A stretch of 64,000 nt of DNA from Paenibacillus agricola (lineage in GTDB: Bacteria > Bacillota > Bacilli > Paenibacillales > NBRC-103111): assembly GCF_011440305.1 (NCBI RefSeq), contig NZ_JAAOIW010000021.1:1-64000 (forward strand), written 5' to 3'. Below, one piece after another: positions 18,279-26,306 of this stretch. Every line of letters begins with the position of its first letter. Position 1 is the stretch's first letter. The notes under the pieces were generated by a model. The model made no database searches, was not told where the DNA came from, and saw nothing but the letters and a program-made list of their open reading frames with translations. The translations under genes were made by a program, and so were the position numbers.

Positions 18279-18431
18279 CCAATCTCTCCTCGATATAGAT
18301 TTACCGGTAGCCCCTAAGGGTACAACTTGTCGCTCCATAGCATCGCTTGGTATACGGGATCTCAGCCCTTAATCCTGAAAGCAAATGCAAAAAGGATCAA
18401 CCAGAAAAAACTGGTTGACCTTATAATACGA
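17877..18431 (-). mobile_element. IS110-family element, truncated copy 1
   Basis: About 555 bases matching the upstream half of the full elements at 29311 and 32239. It keeps the N-terminal part of the transposase (start ATG 18278, MNPVIGLDISKGESHGQAFL to about LLNL) and the left end, which finishes in TAATACGA before ACGGGCAG. The rest of the transposase and the right end are gone. The non-coding leader also lacks about 95 bases relative to copy 2, including the region holding the presumed guide. It is a dead fragment abutting the end of the alcohol dehydrogenase gene. Confidence 0.85.
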
Positions 18432-18487
18432 ACGGGCAGTTATGCTCAATGAGCGGTTGTGATAAAATGGAAAAAGAGGTGATTCCA

Positions 18488-18739
18488 TTGTTGAGAAATA
18501 TCGCGTTTACATTCTTACTAATAATTGGAGCGTTATTTCTGTTTATTGCTTCTATTCCGCTTTTTAATGCCTATCCATATAGTGATGGACCGAATTCAGG
18601 CCCTTCGAGCATTTGGGATCTGATTCGAATGATCTCATACCAATCATGGGCATTGTTTTTAATTATTGGACTAGTGTTTTTGATCTCTTCGGTTTTAGGG
18701 CTAAGAAAAAGGTTTCTCTTAAATAATTTTTTGCGCTAA
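18488..18739 (+). CDS. Small two-helix membrane protein
   Basis: The likely start is TTG 18488, eight bases after the GAGG of AGAGGTGATT (about 83 residues). It has two long hydrophobic segments (NIAFTFLLIIGALFLFIASI and ALFLIIGLVFLISSVLGL) with a short polar loop and a basic C-terminus. I do not recognise a family. A GATAAAAT box just upstream may be its -10. Its stop codon TAA lies inside the first half-site of the repeat at 18736, the cassette-like arrangement seen repeatedly in this region. Confidence 0.55.
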   Translation: MLRNIAFTFLLIIGALFLFIASIPLFNAYPYSDGPNSGPSSIWDLIRMISYQSWALFLIIGLVFLISSVLGLRKRFLLNNFLR

Positions 18740-18821
18740 CTGGGAACTATAGCTCAATAATCATCAGGACGAGGCTGCTGGCATGAATCGGCAGCTTCGT
18801 TGCGCTAACGGGCAGTATAGC
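18736..18821 (+). repeat. Cassette-boundary repeat: half-site 1, hairpin, half-site 2
   Basis: Half-site 1 is CTAACTGGGAACTATAGC (18736-18753). A GCTGCTG/CGGCAGC stem follows, then half-site 2, CTAACGGGCAGTATAGC (18805-18821). The two half-sites are direct repeats of each other, and the TAA stop of the upstream gene is part of half-site 1. Confidence 0.65.
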
Positions 18822-18929
18822 ATGATGATAATACAGCTTAAAACAAACATATGCATAGCAATCCCCCCCCATATATTGTAAAATCCTTACTAGAGATAAG
18901 CAACGATAGCATTGGGGGAGTTGATAATT

Positions 18930-19592
18930 GTGGAAAAATTAATTTCACAAGCTCGTACATTTTTTAATGATCGTAGATTTGATTGGTCAATATGCGGTGG
19001 TGGGGCAATCGATTTATTTCTTGGTAAACAAACGAGGACTCATAAAGACTTAGATATTGTTGTATTTTGGGAAGATAGAAATTCAGTTATTGAATTAATG
19101 TTAACCTCGGGCTGGAAGGTATTCGAGGCATGTGGTGGTGGAGTAGTTCACGAGTTGTTTAACAAGCAAGAAATTCCTTTTGAAAAGCGAAATTTATTTT
19201 GTTTTACAGCAAATGAGAGCCGATGTAAGCTAGATCCTATTGGGGATGACAGGTATCGATTCGGACTTGAAGAGAAGGAGCAAAATGATTTTACATATGT
19301 AGAATTTCTTTTCAATAAGCGAGATGATGAATATTTTTATTTACCTGGTAAAGCGAATGTTAAACGACTCCTAAATAAGGCTTTACTAGTATCAAATGAA
19401 GTACCGCATTTAGCTCCGGAAGTTGTTCTTTTTTACAAATCAAGTTACTTAGATGGTTCTAATGCAATTGATCATAATCAGGATTTTGATCTATCTTTAT
19501 CATTTTTTGATGAAGAGCAAAAACAATGGCTAAGAGAATCTCTTCAAAAGGAGTATCCTAACGGCCACACCTGGCTACAAAGACTCAGCTAA
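18930..19592 (+). CDS. Nucleotidyltransferase-fold protein
   Basis: I start it at GTG 18930, nine bases after GGGGGAG (220 residues). The segment DWSICGGGAIDLFLGK and then THKDLDIVVFWEDR is the GG...D-x-D core of the minimal nucleotidyltransferase fold seen in aminoglycoside adenylyltransferases such as AadB/LinA types. The D-x-D pair would bind magnesium. Resistance activity cannot be inferred from sequence alone. It stands alone, in plus orientation, with its stop codon inside a copy of half-site 1 (CTAACGGGTACGAGAGC). Confidence 0.7.
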   Translation: MEKLISQARTFFNDRRFDWSICGGGAIDLFLGKQTRTHKDLDIVVFWEDRNSVIELMLTSGWKVFEACGGGVVHELFNKQEIPFEKRNLFCFTANESRCKLDPIGDDRYRFGLEEKEQNDFTYVEFLFNKRDDEYFYLPGKANVKRLLNKALLVSNEVPHLAPEVVLFYKSSYLDGSNAIDHNQDFDLSLSFFDEEQKQWLRESLQKEYPNGHTWLQRLS

Positions 19593-19605
19593 CGGGTACG
19601 AGAGC
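19589..19605 (+). repeat. Solo half-site 1 of the cassette-boundary repeat
   Basis: CTAACGGGTACGAGAGC overlaps the stop codon of the nucleotidyltransferase gene. No matching half-site 2 is seen in the next 250 bases, so the partner site appears to have been lost. Confidence 0.55.
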
Positions 19606-19669
19606 TGAATACCAGAAAGGTTGCCTCGTCAAAAAAATTTAACAATCACGCGACCAAGGAGAGAAATAA

Positions 19670-19729
19670 TTGGACAGCAAGCAATTCATTGAAAATATTA
19701 GAAAAACCAATAAACTCTCTTGGAAATAA
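19670..19729 (+). pseudogene. Remnant of a gene start (19 codons)
   Basis: A TTG with a good AAGGAGAG site opens a 19-residue frame (MDSKQFIENIRKTNKLSWK) that stops just before a terminator. It looks like the beginning of a gene whose body was deleted. Confidence 0.35.
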
Positions 19730-19733
19730 AAAT

Positions 19734-19781
19734 AAAAAGCCTTAGAGCAAGTATTTTAAGACCCGCTCCTCGGCTTTTTTT
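19734..19781 (+). terminator. Rho-independent terminator
   Basis: AAAAAGCC with AGAGC pairs with GCTC and GGCTTTTTTT across a 16-base loop. The run of seven T residues supports real termination. Confidence 0.65.
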
Positions 19782-19917
19782 GGTTTTATTTTCTTTACGA
19801 AAGGACTTTAATTCTGGATGTCTTTTTTGTCAGATATCACTCCGAAACTTAGGCTTTAATGTATGGTTGCCCCTGTAAAACTTTTAATTGTTCAGATGTC
19901 CCCGTTACAAATTTTAT

Positions 19918-20534
19918 AGGCGGGGCAAAAGTAGTGGAAATTCGCAGAAGTGGCAATGTAAAAAGTGTAAGAAAATAACTAATGTCATGCCTAGCCGAAG
20001 AGAATCCACAACTTATCATCAAAAACAAATGATATCTTGCCTGATTTAGCTGCTCAACTTTTAAACAGAACTCCTGTTAAACGCTCGTGTGAAATGTTAG
20101 GGATTGGTTCCAAGACCTATTACTCTAAATTAGAATGGCTTTATAGAAGATGTTTGGAGTTTCTTGAACGACACGAAGCAAAGGCTTTTGAATCGATAAA
20201 TTTAGATAAGATGTGGGGTCACGATACATCTTCCGTTCGGATGTGGCATACGATTGGGATGTTCGAGTTGAAGATATCTACAATGACACAATCCTATATA
20301 AAGATGACCATCTTGATGATTTCTCTCAAAAGAATGCAAGACTTCGCTTCTCTTTCTCTCCTCAACCACCAACAAAGAATGATACGGACTCTTACTCGGA
20401 TTATTTGAATGCCCTTCATGAGTTTGATCGAAGAAACAAGTATATCGAAGGACTTCATGTTAATTCAGCCTATACGTAAGGTGAAGGCTATACCAGCTCA
20501 AAGATTGGGGATTGCCGATAAACAATTTACGATG
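19918..20534 (+). pseudogene. Decayed transposase with zinc-finger N-terminus
   Basis: Scrambled frames spell parts of one transposase family: KWQCKKCKKITN (zinc-binding), NRTPVKRSCEMLGIGSKTYY, LYRRCLEFLERHEAKAF, SRYIFRSDVAYDWDVRVEDI, KNARLRFSFSPQPPTKND and HEFDRRNKYIEGLHVNSAYT. It then jumps to IPAQRLGIADKQFTMKDIIY, which is the C-terminus. Much of the catalytic centre between the last two pieces is deleted and there are at least two frameshifts. No terminal repeats were recognised. The 246 bases that follow are AT-rich and otherwise empty. Confidence 0.65.
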
Positions 20535-20780
20535 AAGGATATTATTTATTTTAATGATTTACTTTATCAAACTATTTGGAAGTTTTGTTGAACAAGTTGT
20601 AAATTTAACATTTTAAAGTAAGAGCATTTCTTTGTAATGAGAAATCCTTTTTATTTTTGTCAAAATTAAAAGGATATTTCAATAACAATAATAATATAAT
20701 AAAAAAGAATACTAATTTATTGTAAAACGATAAATCATATGATAAAATCATGTTGTCATTAAATAAGTGAGGTGTTTTAA

Positions 20781-21266
20781 ATGAATGTTAAACGAGGTTC
20801 AACCACTTTCTTAAAGGTAATTATTTTTCTGGCTGGAATTGCAGTGCTTGCTTTGTGTATCTGGTTGCCTGAGATAGCCGTTAGAGATGCAAGAGTACAT
20901 CCAGATACGGCTTACTTCCTAATCCCCTTTTTAGTATGTGCATACGGATTCTGTATTGCGTTTTCTGTTGCGTTGTATCAAGCATATAAACTATTAACCT
21001 ACATCGAAAAGAACAATGCTTTCTCTGAATTATCCCTTAAATCTTTGAAGATTATAAAGAAATGTGCTTTTACAGTCATTTTCCTCATTTTGTTAGGAAT
21101 AGTAAGCTTAAGGGTGCTTGCTAAAGTTACAGATAGTGATGATGCAGCGGGTCCTACATCATTATGTCTAATGGGTATTTTAGCAACAAGTATCATCACA
21201 GCCATTGTGGACGTACTTCAAAAGCCATTAAAAAACATCCTTGAATTAAAACCAGAAAATGATTAA
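20781..21266 (+). CDS. DUF2975 membrane protein, first copy
   Basis: A 161-residue protein with four predicted helices and the family feature ALYQAYKLLTYIEKNNAFSE followed by LKSLKIIKKCAF. It starts at ATG behind GAGGTG. DUF2975 proteins are usually encoded next to small XRE regulators, as here and as in the yoaS/yozG pair of B. subtilis. The function is unknown. It is homologous to the next gene, so a tandem duplication is likely. Confidence 0.8.
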   Translation: MNVKRGSTTFLKVIIFLAGIAVLALCIWLPEIAVRDARVHPDTAYFLIPFLVCAYGFCIAFSVALYQAYKLLTYIEKNNAFSELSLKSLKIIKKCAFTVIFLILLGIVSLRVLAKVTDSDDAAGPTSLCLMGILATSIITAIVDVLQKPLKNILELKPEND

Positions 21267-21301
21267 CGTTTCGGTAAAATTTAATTAACGAGGTGCTTTT
21301 T

Positions 21302-21784
21302 ATGAAACAAGTTACGACACTCTTTTTAAAGCTAGCTGTTATTTTTATAGGAATCCCAGTTCTTGCATTGTGCATATTTTTGGTGCCTAAGATCGGGAAT
21401 TTTGCTGGAGAATTGTATCCAGATATTGCTTATATGAAATCTCTCGTTTTAATCGATATGTACGCGGCAGCGATACCTTTTTACTTTGCTCTGTATCAAG
21501 CTTTTAAACTTTTAAGCTATATTGATAAGAAGCAAGCGTTCTCGGAATTATCGGTAAAGGCTTTAAAGAATATAAAATACTGTGCCATCACGATCAGTAC
21601 CTTGTACCTGCTAGGTATGCCACTCTACTATCTCATGGCGGAAAGAGTTGACCCTCCAAGTTTCATACCAATCGGATTGGTCATTATTTTCGCCTCTATG
21701 GTGATCGCCGTTTTTGCTGCTGTTCTCCAAAGACTTTTACAAGAAGCTATTAATATAAAATCAGAAAATGATTTAACGATCTGA
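21302..21784 (+). CDS. DUF2975 membrane protein, second copy
   Basis: Start at ATG 21302 behind GAGGTG. The upstream in-frame codon at 21293 lies on the ribosome site. The 160-residue protein repeats the layout of its neighbour, with ALYQAFKLLSYIDKKQAFSE and KALKNIKYCA. The XRE regulator follows within ten bases, so the three genes form one operon. Confidence 0.8.
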   Translation: MKQVTTLFLKLAVIFIGIPVLALCIFLVPKIGNFAGELYPDIAYMKSLVLIDMYAAAIPFYFALYQAFKLLSYIDKKQAFSELSVKALKNIKYCAITISTLYLLGMPLYYLMAERVDPPSFIPIGLVIIFASMVIAVFAAVLQRLLQEAINIKSENDLTI

Positions 21785-21794
21785 GGTGAATATC

Positions 21795-22010
21795 ATGGCG
21801 ATTATCATCAATGTTGATGTGATGTTGGCAAAAAGGAAAATGAGCGTAACAGAACTTTCGAAGAGGGTTGGAATTACTATGGCGAATCTTTCCATTCTGA
21901 AAAATGGGAAAGCAAAAGCGGTTCGTTTTTCAACATTAGAAGCGATATGTAAGACTTTGGATTGTCAGCCGGGTGATATTTTGGAGTACAAAAGTGACGA
22001 AGACAGTTAA
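21795..22010 (+). CDS. XRE-family HTH regulator (YozG-like)
   Basis: A 71-residue protein. I use ATG 21795, preceded by TGAGGTGAATATC. The GTG at 21786 overlaps the ribosome site. The HTH is MSVTELSKRVGITMANLSIL, followed by KNGKAKAVRFSTLEAICKTL and DCQPGDILEYK, the usual short Cro/CI form. It probably autoregulates the DUF2975 operon. A GGGATAGC/GCTATCCC hairpin follows at 22067-22092. Confidence 0.85.
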   Translation: MAIIINVDVMLAKRKMSVTELSKRVGITMANLSILKNGKAKAVRFSTLEAICKTLDCQPGDILEYKSDEDS

Positions 22011-22066
22011 TAAAAACAGACAACAAGTTTCTTCAACCAACGGGATTAGATAGTGAAATTAAGATG

Positions 22067-22092
22067 AAGGGATAGCGATTAAGCTATCCCTT
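22067..22092 (+). terminator. Hairpin after the XRE gene
   Basis: A perfect 10-bp stem AAGGGATAGC/GCTATCCCTT with a six-base loop. The following CTCTGCGTTT is not a strong U-tract, so termination may be partial. The remaining bases to 22230 contain no gene. Confidence 0.55.
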
Positions 22093-22235
22093 CTCTGCGT
22101 TTATTATTGTTATTTAATTAGAGAATTCCATTGAGAATTGCATTGATATTAGTGACAATAAATGTGATGTGATTTGCAATGTTTGCACCTCAAAAGGGAA
22201 CCCGTTAGCCTTATAGCGGCTCCTTTTTTGTTTTC

Positions 22236-22259
22236 GTTGAAGTAACTGGGCAGGATAGC
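22236..22259 (+). repeat. Half-site 2 of the cassette-boundary repeat
   Basis: GTTGAAGTAACTGGGCAGGATAGC-type sequence directly after a GGCTCCTTTTTTG hairpin tail and 43 bases before the next gene. It is an unoccupied counterpart of the site used by the IS110 elements. Confidence 0.6.
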
Positions 22260-22301
22260 TCAATACTTTAAGATACAATTAAACTTGAAGGGAGGAAAAT
22301 C

Positions 22302-22751
22302 ATGGGGGTAATAAATGAAATAAAGAGACTTGAAGAAAAGCAAGTGTCCTTTGTCAGGCTTGCGGGTAACTCGTTAATCATTTATTTGGAATGTTTGCCA
22401 GGTGAGACCGATATTGGTGCCAGCATTTGGCTCGAACCAACATGGCACTTCAGAAGTCTTAATAAAGTCATTACTGGCTCAAGGCAGGCTCAAACAGATG
22501 ACAAAGAAGAACATGAAGTTCTTTCACAAAAACTAGGTAATATGGTCATGAAGCGAGTGAAATGTATAAATATCGAGAATGGAAGCAATGATTTAACACT
22601 TGAACTAGACGACGGTTTCTCTGTAAAAACCTTTGTCTCAGACCCTACTGATGAAGAGTCATGGCATGTCCTTGACCATGAACAAAAAGTAAAGATTATA
22701 GGTAATCCTGAAAAGATAATCCTAGAAAATGTTGAGGATTCATTGAACTAA
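22302..22751 (+). CDS. Hypothetical protein (149 aa)
   Basis: Start at ATG behind GGGAGG. This is a soluble, acidic protein with mixed alpha/beta character: FVRLAGNSLIIYLECLPGET near the N-terminus and DDGFSVKTFVSDPTDEESWH near residue 110. The pattern of a hydrophobic beta-strand followed by an 'SDPTDEESWHV' stretch recalls small immunity-type proteins, but I cannot name a family. It is a single-gene unit between repeat half-sites, and its stop TAA lies in half-site 1 of the next repeat. Confidence 0.6.
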   Translation: MGVINEIKRLEEKQVSFVRLAGNSLIIYLECLPGETDIGASIWLEPTWHFRSLNKVITGSRQAQTDDKEEHEVLSQKLGNMVMKRVKCINIENGSNDLTLELDDGFSVKTFVSDPTDEESWHVLDHEQKVKIIGNPEKIILENVEDSLN

Positions 22752-22823
22752 CGAATACCGATAGTGGAGGGGCTCGTCACGCAGAAAGCTCCTCCTTTGT
22801 CGCTGAAGTAACGGGCAGATTAG
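22748..22823 (+). repeat. Cassette-boundary repeat, complete
   Basis: Half-site 1 (CTAACGAATACCGATAG, 22748-22764) includes the upstream stop codon. Next is a GGAGGGGCT/AGCTCCTCC stem, then half-site 2 (GCTGAAGTAACGGGCAGATTAG, 22802-22823). This is the clearest complete copy in the window. Confidence 0.7.
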
Positions 22824-22883
22824 TGAAATCATTGCATACATATTGTATTATTTTAATTGATAATGTTTATGGGGGGATATGAA

Positions 22884-23417
22884 TTGAACAAACAAAATAA
22901 AAACATAGTCTACCTTATATCGGGTCCTCTCGGGGTTGGTAAATCAACGACTACGAAAGAACTTGCACGAAATGTTGAGCAATGCGTTCTTATTGAGGGT
23001 GATGTTCTTCTTAATATGTTAAATGACGAATTATTACTTTCGTGGGAAGAGCGCTTACGACTCACATGGGAAAATATAGTGGCTTTGACGAGGAATTCTT
23101 TGAAACATGATTTAAATGTCGTTATTGACTTTGTAGTAGAAGAAGAACTTGAATGGTTTTGTGAACATTTATCCGACTTAAAAAATGTGAGTTTAAAATA
23201 TGTTGTATTAAAAGCAGATAAAGAAAAAATAATCGAAAGGCTAAAAATTCGAGGGGATATTGATTCTTTAGAACGTTCTTTGTTTTTATTGAACAAAATG
23301 GTGAGTTCACCTTCTATTAACAAATTTAGTTATGACACTACTCTTAAACAACCCTCAGAAACGGTAAAAGAAGTAATCAAAAGCACTCGTTTTTATGTGA
23401 CTATTGAAGCCTATTAG
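22884..23417 (+). CDS. P-loop kinase-like ATP-binding protein
   Basis: The best start is TTG 22884, which follows the GGGGGG site. ATG 22857 is also possible. About 177 residues with Walker A GPLGVGKSTTTKEL, then EGDVLLNML and NVVIDFVVEEELEWF, a layout like small AAA/chloramphenicol phosphotransferase-type kinases. The substrate is unknown. It is a stand-alone cassette-like gene between repeats and is AT-rich compared with the sugar operons. Confidence 0.65.
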   Translation: MNKQNKNIVYLISGPLGVGKSTTTKELARNVEQCVLIEGDVLLNMLNDELLLSWEERLRLTWENIVALTRNSLKHDLNVVIDFVVEEELEWFCEHLSDLKNVSLKYVVLKADKEKIIERLKIRGDIDSLERSLFLLNKMVSSPSINKFSYDTTLKQPSETVKEVIKSTRFYVTIEAY

Positions 23418-23423
23418 ATTAAA

Positions 23424-23465
23424 CTAACGGCGAACGATAGTTCAATACCGCCATGCGGCAGTCCT
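23424..23465 (+). repeat. Half-site 1 with short hairpin
   Basis: CTAACGGCGAACGATAG (23424-23440) lies just after the kinase gene and is followed by a CCGC/GCGG hairpin. The ribosome site of the next gene begins 20 bases later, so half-site 2 is missing or much diverged. Confidence 0.5.
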
Positions 23466-23495
23466 TCACATGCAATTGACCATTGGAGGGAAATT

Positions 23496-24008
23496 ATGAA
23501 CAATTCCATTAAAGTTCGTCAAATGACTGATTCAGATGTGGAACTTGTATACCAAGTTTTTACTGAACATGATATTAAAAAACCTAGGGATTACATCTTG
23601 AGGTGCTGGGAACAGAACGTGGCAGGAGAAAGAATAACTTTATTAGCCTTTTACCAAGGGCAGTTTGCGGGAAGCTTACATTTGCTTGCTACATCTCATT
23701 ATCCTTACTTTGTTGGAAATGGAATACCTGAAGTTAATGATTTTAATGTTATTCCTCCATTACGAAATCATGGAATTGGACATACATTAATAGAGGCTAT
23801 CGAGAACATTGCATTTGAGAAATTCGAAATAGTTGGAATTGGCGTTGGACTATACAAAAGCTATGGCAGCGCGCAACGTTTATACGCAAAAAGGGGATAT
23901 ATACCAGATGGCAGGGGAGTTATGTACAAAGAACAACCAGTTGACCCTGGTGCCATGGTTTGTGTTGATGACGATTTGAATCTGTATTTCACTAAAGTTA
24001 AACCATAA
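23496..24008 (+). CDS. GNAT-family N-acetyltransferase
   Basis: A 170-residue protein starting at ATG behind TGGAGGG. The acetyl-CoA binding motif A is VIPPLRNHGIGHTLIEAIE (R-x-x-G-x-G-x). The second half has YKSYGSAQRLYAKRGYIPDG, the usual C-terminal GNAT motif. The substrate is unknown. It is another single-gene plus-strand unit of the patchwork region. Confidence 0.85.
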   Translation: MNNSIKVRQMTDSDVELVYQVFTEHDIKKPRDYILRCWEQNVAGERITLLAFYQGQFAGSLHLLATSHYPYFVGNGIPEVNDFNVIPPLRNHGIGHTLIEAIENIAFEKFEIVGIGVGLYKSYGSAQRLYAKRGYIPDGRGVMYKEQPVDPGAMVCVDDDLNLYFTKVKP

Positions 24009-24064
24009 TTGTTGAGCTATCATGAAAGAACTGATTAACTTTCATCCTCTGTGGTGCAGCACTG

Positions 24065-24184
24065 GTGTTGCGGGAGCAAGCCAATGAAATAATGGTCCAG
24101 AACAATACCCTGGAGGAAAAGGTGGAATGGAACTATGGGGTGGAGGAAGATAAAAAGGAGGCTATTAAAACATGGAGAAATTAA
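24065..24184 (+). pseudogene. Unidentified gene fragment
   Basis: A 39-residue frame without its own start: LVLREQANEIMVQNNTLEEK then VEWNYGVEEDKKEAIKTW, ending in TAA. It looks like the C-terminus of a lost protein. Family not recognised. Confidence 0.25.
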
Positions 24185-24228
24185 TAAAATTACGTGAAAT
24201 ACTTGTCAATGTAGAGGACCTCACGTAA

Positions 24229-24289
24229 TCTTTATCCATCATACACTCGCTCCCATCTGACTGCTAGGTGGGGGCTATTTGACGCACAC
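24229..24289 (+). repeat. Orphan right end of an IS66-type element
   Basis: The stretch matches 29141-29201, the end of the IS66 element, almost base for base, including the core GGTGGGGGCTATTTGACGCA and the terminal repeat TTTGACGCACAC. Nothing else of the element is present, so this is a leftover end from an earlier insertion. Confidence 0.7.
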
Positions 24290-24342
24290 GTTATATTCGA
24301 AGTACCACACCATGCAAACATACCTCTAAGTGTAATAAAAAG

Positions 24343-24372
24343 GGAGCAGCTGCCGTATTGGCTAACTGCTCC
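24343..24372 (+). terminator. Terminator-like hairpin
   Basis: GGAGCAG (24343-24349) pairs with CTGCTCC (24366-24372), with a T-containing tail. It stands alone, 130 bases before the GMC gene. The rest of 24009-24500 holds no gene. Confidence 0.4.
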
Positions 24373-24503
24373 TTGATGCATTTTACTTTTCCAAGTCGAT
24401 CTTCCCTCTGGGTGTAGGGTGTACAGGGCAAGTTATTTTTTCGACACATGAGACAACTAAACTTAATATCCTACATTAGCCCATTATTTAAAGGAGAGTT
24501 TTG

Positions 24504-26135
24504 ATGGAAAGAAAATTAATTTTTGATTACATTATTGTGGGTACAGGACCCGCAGGAGCGGTAATCGCGAAAACCCTATCCGATGATACAAGAACATCCG
24601 TCCTTGTTTTAGAAGCGGGCGGAAACAACGATAAAGACAAACCGATTAGCGACTCGACGATGGCTTCTGAGCTGGAAGAACAGTTCTTCCCTCAGTATTT
24701 CTGGCAAGGAGAAGGTGTCCCGCAAGCGAGGCTGGACGATCGAACGTTTGAATGGACAACAGGACGCCTCTTGGGCGGTGGTTCATCGATTAACGGAGAA
24801 CAGTACGTTCGCCCAACAGGCAGGGTATTTAAAGAATGGGAAAGGCTGCTCGGGCCTCTCTGGTCTCCTAATCGAGCGGTTCTGCGATTCAAAAGACTTG
24901 AAAAATATAATGGGAAAACAAATAATGCCTCTGCACGCGGGTATCGTGGGCATATTGACATTCGTCAGGCTCCTGTAAATCCGACATCCATGGCAAAAAA
25001 ATTAGTTACTGCAATCGAGCGAGCTACCGGCTTCCCTGAAATTCTCGATTATAATAACCCGAAAACCACAATTGGCCCCTTTACTCGATGGCAATTATAT
25101 CAGAATCCGAATGGCAGAAGGGAAAGTTCCTCCACTGCATTTTTGTCTTCGGATGTCTTAGCGTTGAATGGTCGGGGAGTAAATGGTCGTAAATTAAGAT
25201 TATTTTCTGATTCGACCGCATTACGGGTGATTTTTTCTAATAAGCGCGCCCGCGGAGTGGAATTTTTAAAAAATGGCAAGCGCATAATCGCACGCGCAAG
25301 GAAAAAGGTCATTATTGCAGCAGGTATTAACAGCGCTCAGCTCTTAATACTATCCGGGATAGGATCTGCAAAAATACTTAAAGAAGCTGGTATTCGCTGC
25401 ATCTTTCATAATCCAAACGTGGGGAAAAGCTTAAGAAACCACACACTTAACTTTGCAGTATTTCAATCGAATCCGAGCGACAGACCTTTACCTTCAAATG
25501 ATCCAAATGCCCTTTATACCGGCGGGGCTTTCCTGCCTGACCCTTTAGAAATAGATAGAAAGCGTCGTCGAGCGGTTCAAATTTTGGGTATTGTTTCTGA
25601 AGGCGATACTTTAACGTTAGGTTTGATTTATCTGCGTCCGAAGAGTCGCGGTTCCATTAGAATCCAAAACAAAGACCCGCTTAAAATTGTGCTCGCAGAT
25701 GAAGGATTTCTCGATAATCCGATTGATTTGGAAGCCGTAAAAAACATTTATAAGATCTATGTAAAGAATATAGCTGCTGAGCTATTCTCCATTGATCCAA
25801 CATACCGCCTCATTTCACCAACTCCTGAAACGATAGATGATGATACCGAACTTGAGCAATTTATTAAAGAAAATTTTGAACACAATCATCACCAACAAAG
25901 CTCGCTTCGTATGGCTCCTTTAAAAAATGGAGGGGTCGTTGATCGGCGGGGAAACGTTCATGGGGTAAAAGATTTAATTGTTGCAGATGCTTCGATCATC
26001 CCATTTACTGTGGATGGAAATACTTCAGCGGCAGCATATCTAATCGGATATACGATCGCTAAACAAGTCATATGGATAGATAAAAGGAAACAGCGGAGGA
26101 AGATTCGAGAAAGATTCGAAAATTGCGAAGAATAA
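24504..26135 (+). CDS. GMC-family FAD-dependent oxidoreductase
   Basis: Start ATG 24504 behind AAGGAGAG (543 residues). The N-terminal FAD-binding motif is YIIVGTGPAGAVIAKTLSDD with the ribose-binding acid in VLVLEAGG. The GMC signatures GRLLGGGSSINGEQYVRP and the C-terminal NHHQQSSLRMAP and VADASIIPFTVDGNTSAAAY are present, the last two forming the catalytic region. The alcohol substrate is unknown and no signal peptide is seen. The two DUF1259 genes downstream are separated from it by a terminator. Confidence 0.85.
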   Translation: MERKLIFDYIIVGTGPAGAVIAKTLSDDTRTSVLVLEAGGNNDKDKPISDSTMASELEEQFFPQYFWQGEGVPQARLDDRTFEWTTGRLLGGGSSINGEQYVRPTGRVFKEWERLLGPLWSPNRAVLRFKRLEKYNGKTNNASARGYRGHIDIRQAPVNPTSMAKKLVTAIERATGFPEILDYNNPKTTIGPFTRWQLYQNPNGRRESSSTAFLSSDVLALNGRGVNGRKLRLFSDSTALRVIFSNKRARGVEFLKNGKRIIARARKKVIIAAGINSAQLLILSGIGSAKILKEAGIRCIFHNPNVGKSLRNHTLNFAVFQSNPSDRPLPSNDPNALYTGGAFLPDPLEIDRKRRRAVQILGIVSEGDTLTLGLIYLRPKSRGSIRIQNKDPLKIVLADEGFLDNPIDLEAVKNIYKIYVKNIAAELFSIDPTYRLISPTPETIDDDTELEQFIKENFEHNHHQQSSLRMAPLKNGGVVDRRGNVHGVKDLIVADASIIPFTVDGNTSAAAYLIGYTIAKQVIWIDKRKQRRKIRERFENCEE

Positions 26136-26163
26136 CTGAAATCTCTTACGTTCAGTTTTCATA

Positions 26164-26192
26164 AAGGCACTCTATGTTCAGAGTGCTTTTTA
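26164..26192 (+). terminator. Rho-independent terminator after the GMC gene
   Basis: GCACTC (26167-26172) pairs with GAGTGC (26181-26186), followed by TTTTTACG. Confidence 0.75.
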
Positions 26193-26306
26193 CGTGTTTT
26201 TTTGGGTCTATGGAATTCGCACATTTTTGAAACAATAGGGATTGGTCCAATTCTCTATTCTTCTTTGATCATACGTTATGTTGAACATGATTAAAGGAGG
26301 ATTTAT

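Noticed and set aside
17784-18338. Full 184-residue minus-strand protein at IS110 copy 1
   Set aside because: Its last 50 residues are antisense alcohol dehydrogenase sequence and its first 20 precede the natural transposase start. Only the middle is transposase.
22910-23323. Long minus-strand frame over the P-loop kinase gene
   Set aside because: The serine/threonine-rich translation is typical of an antisense shadow, and the plus-strand gene has a Walker A motif.
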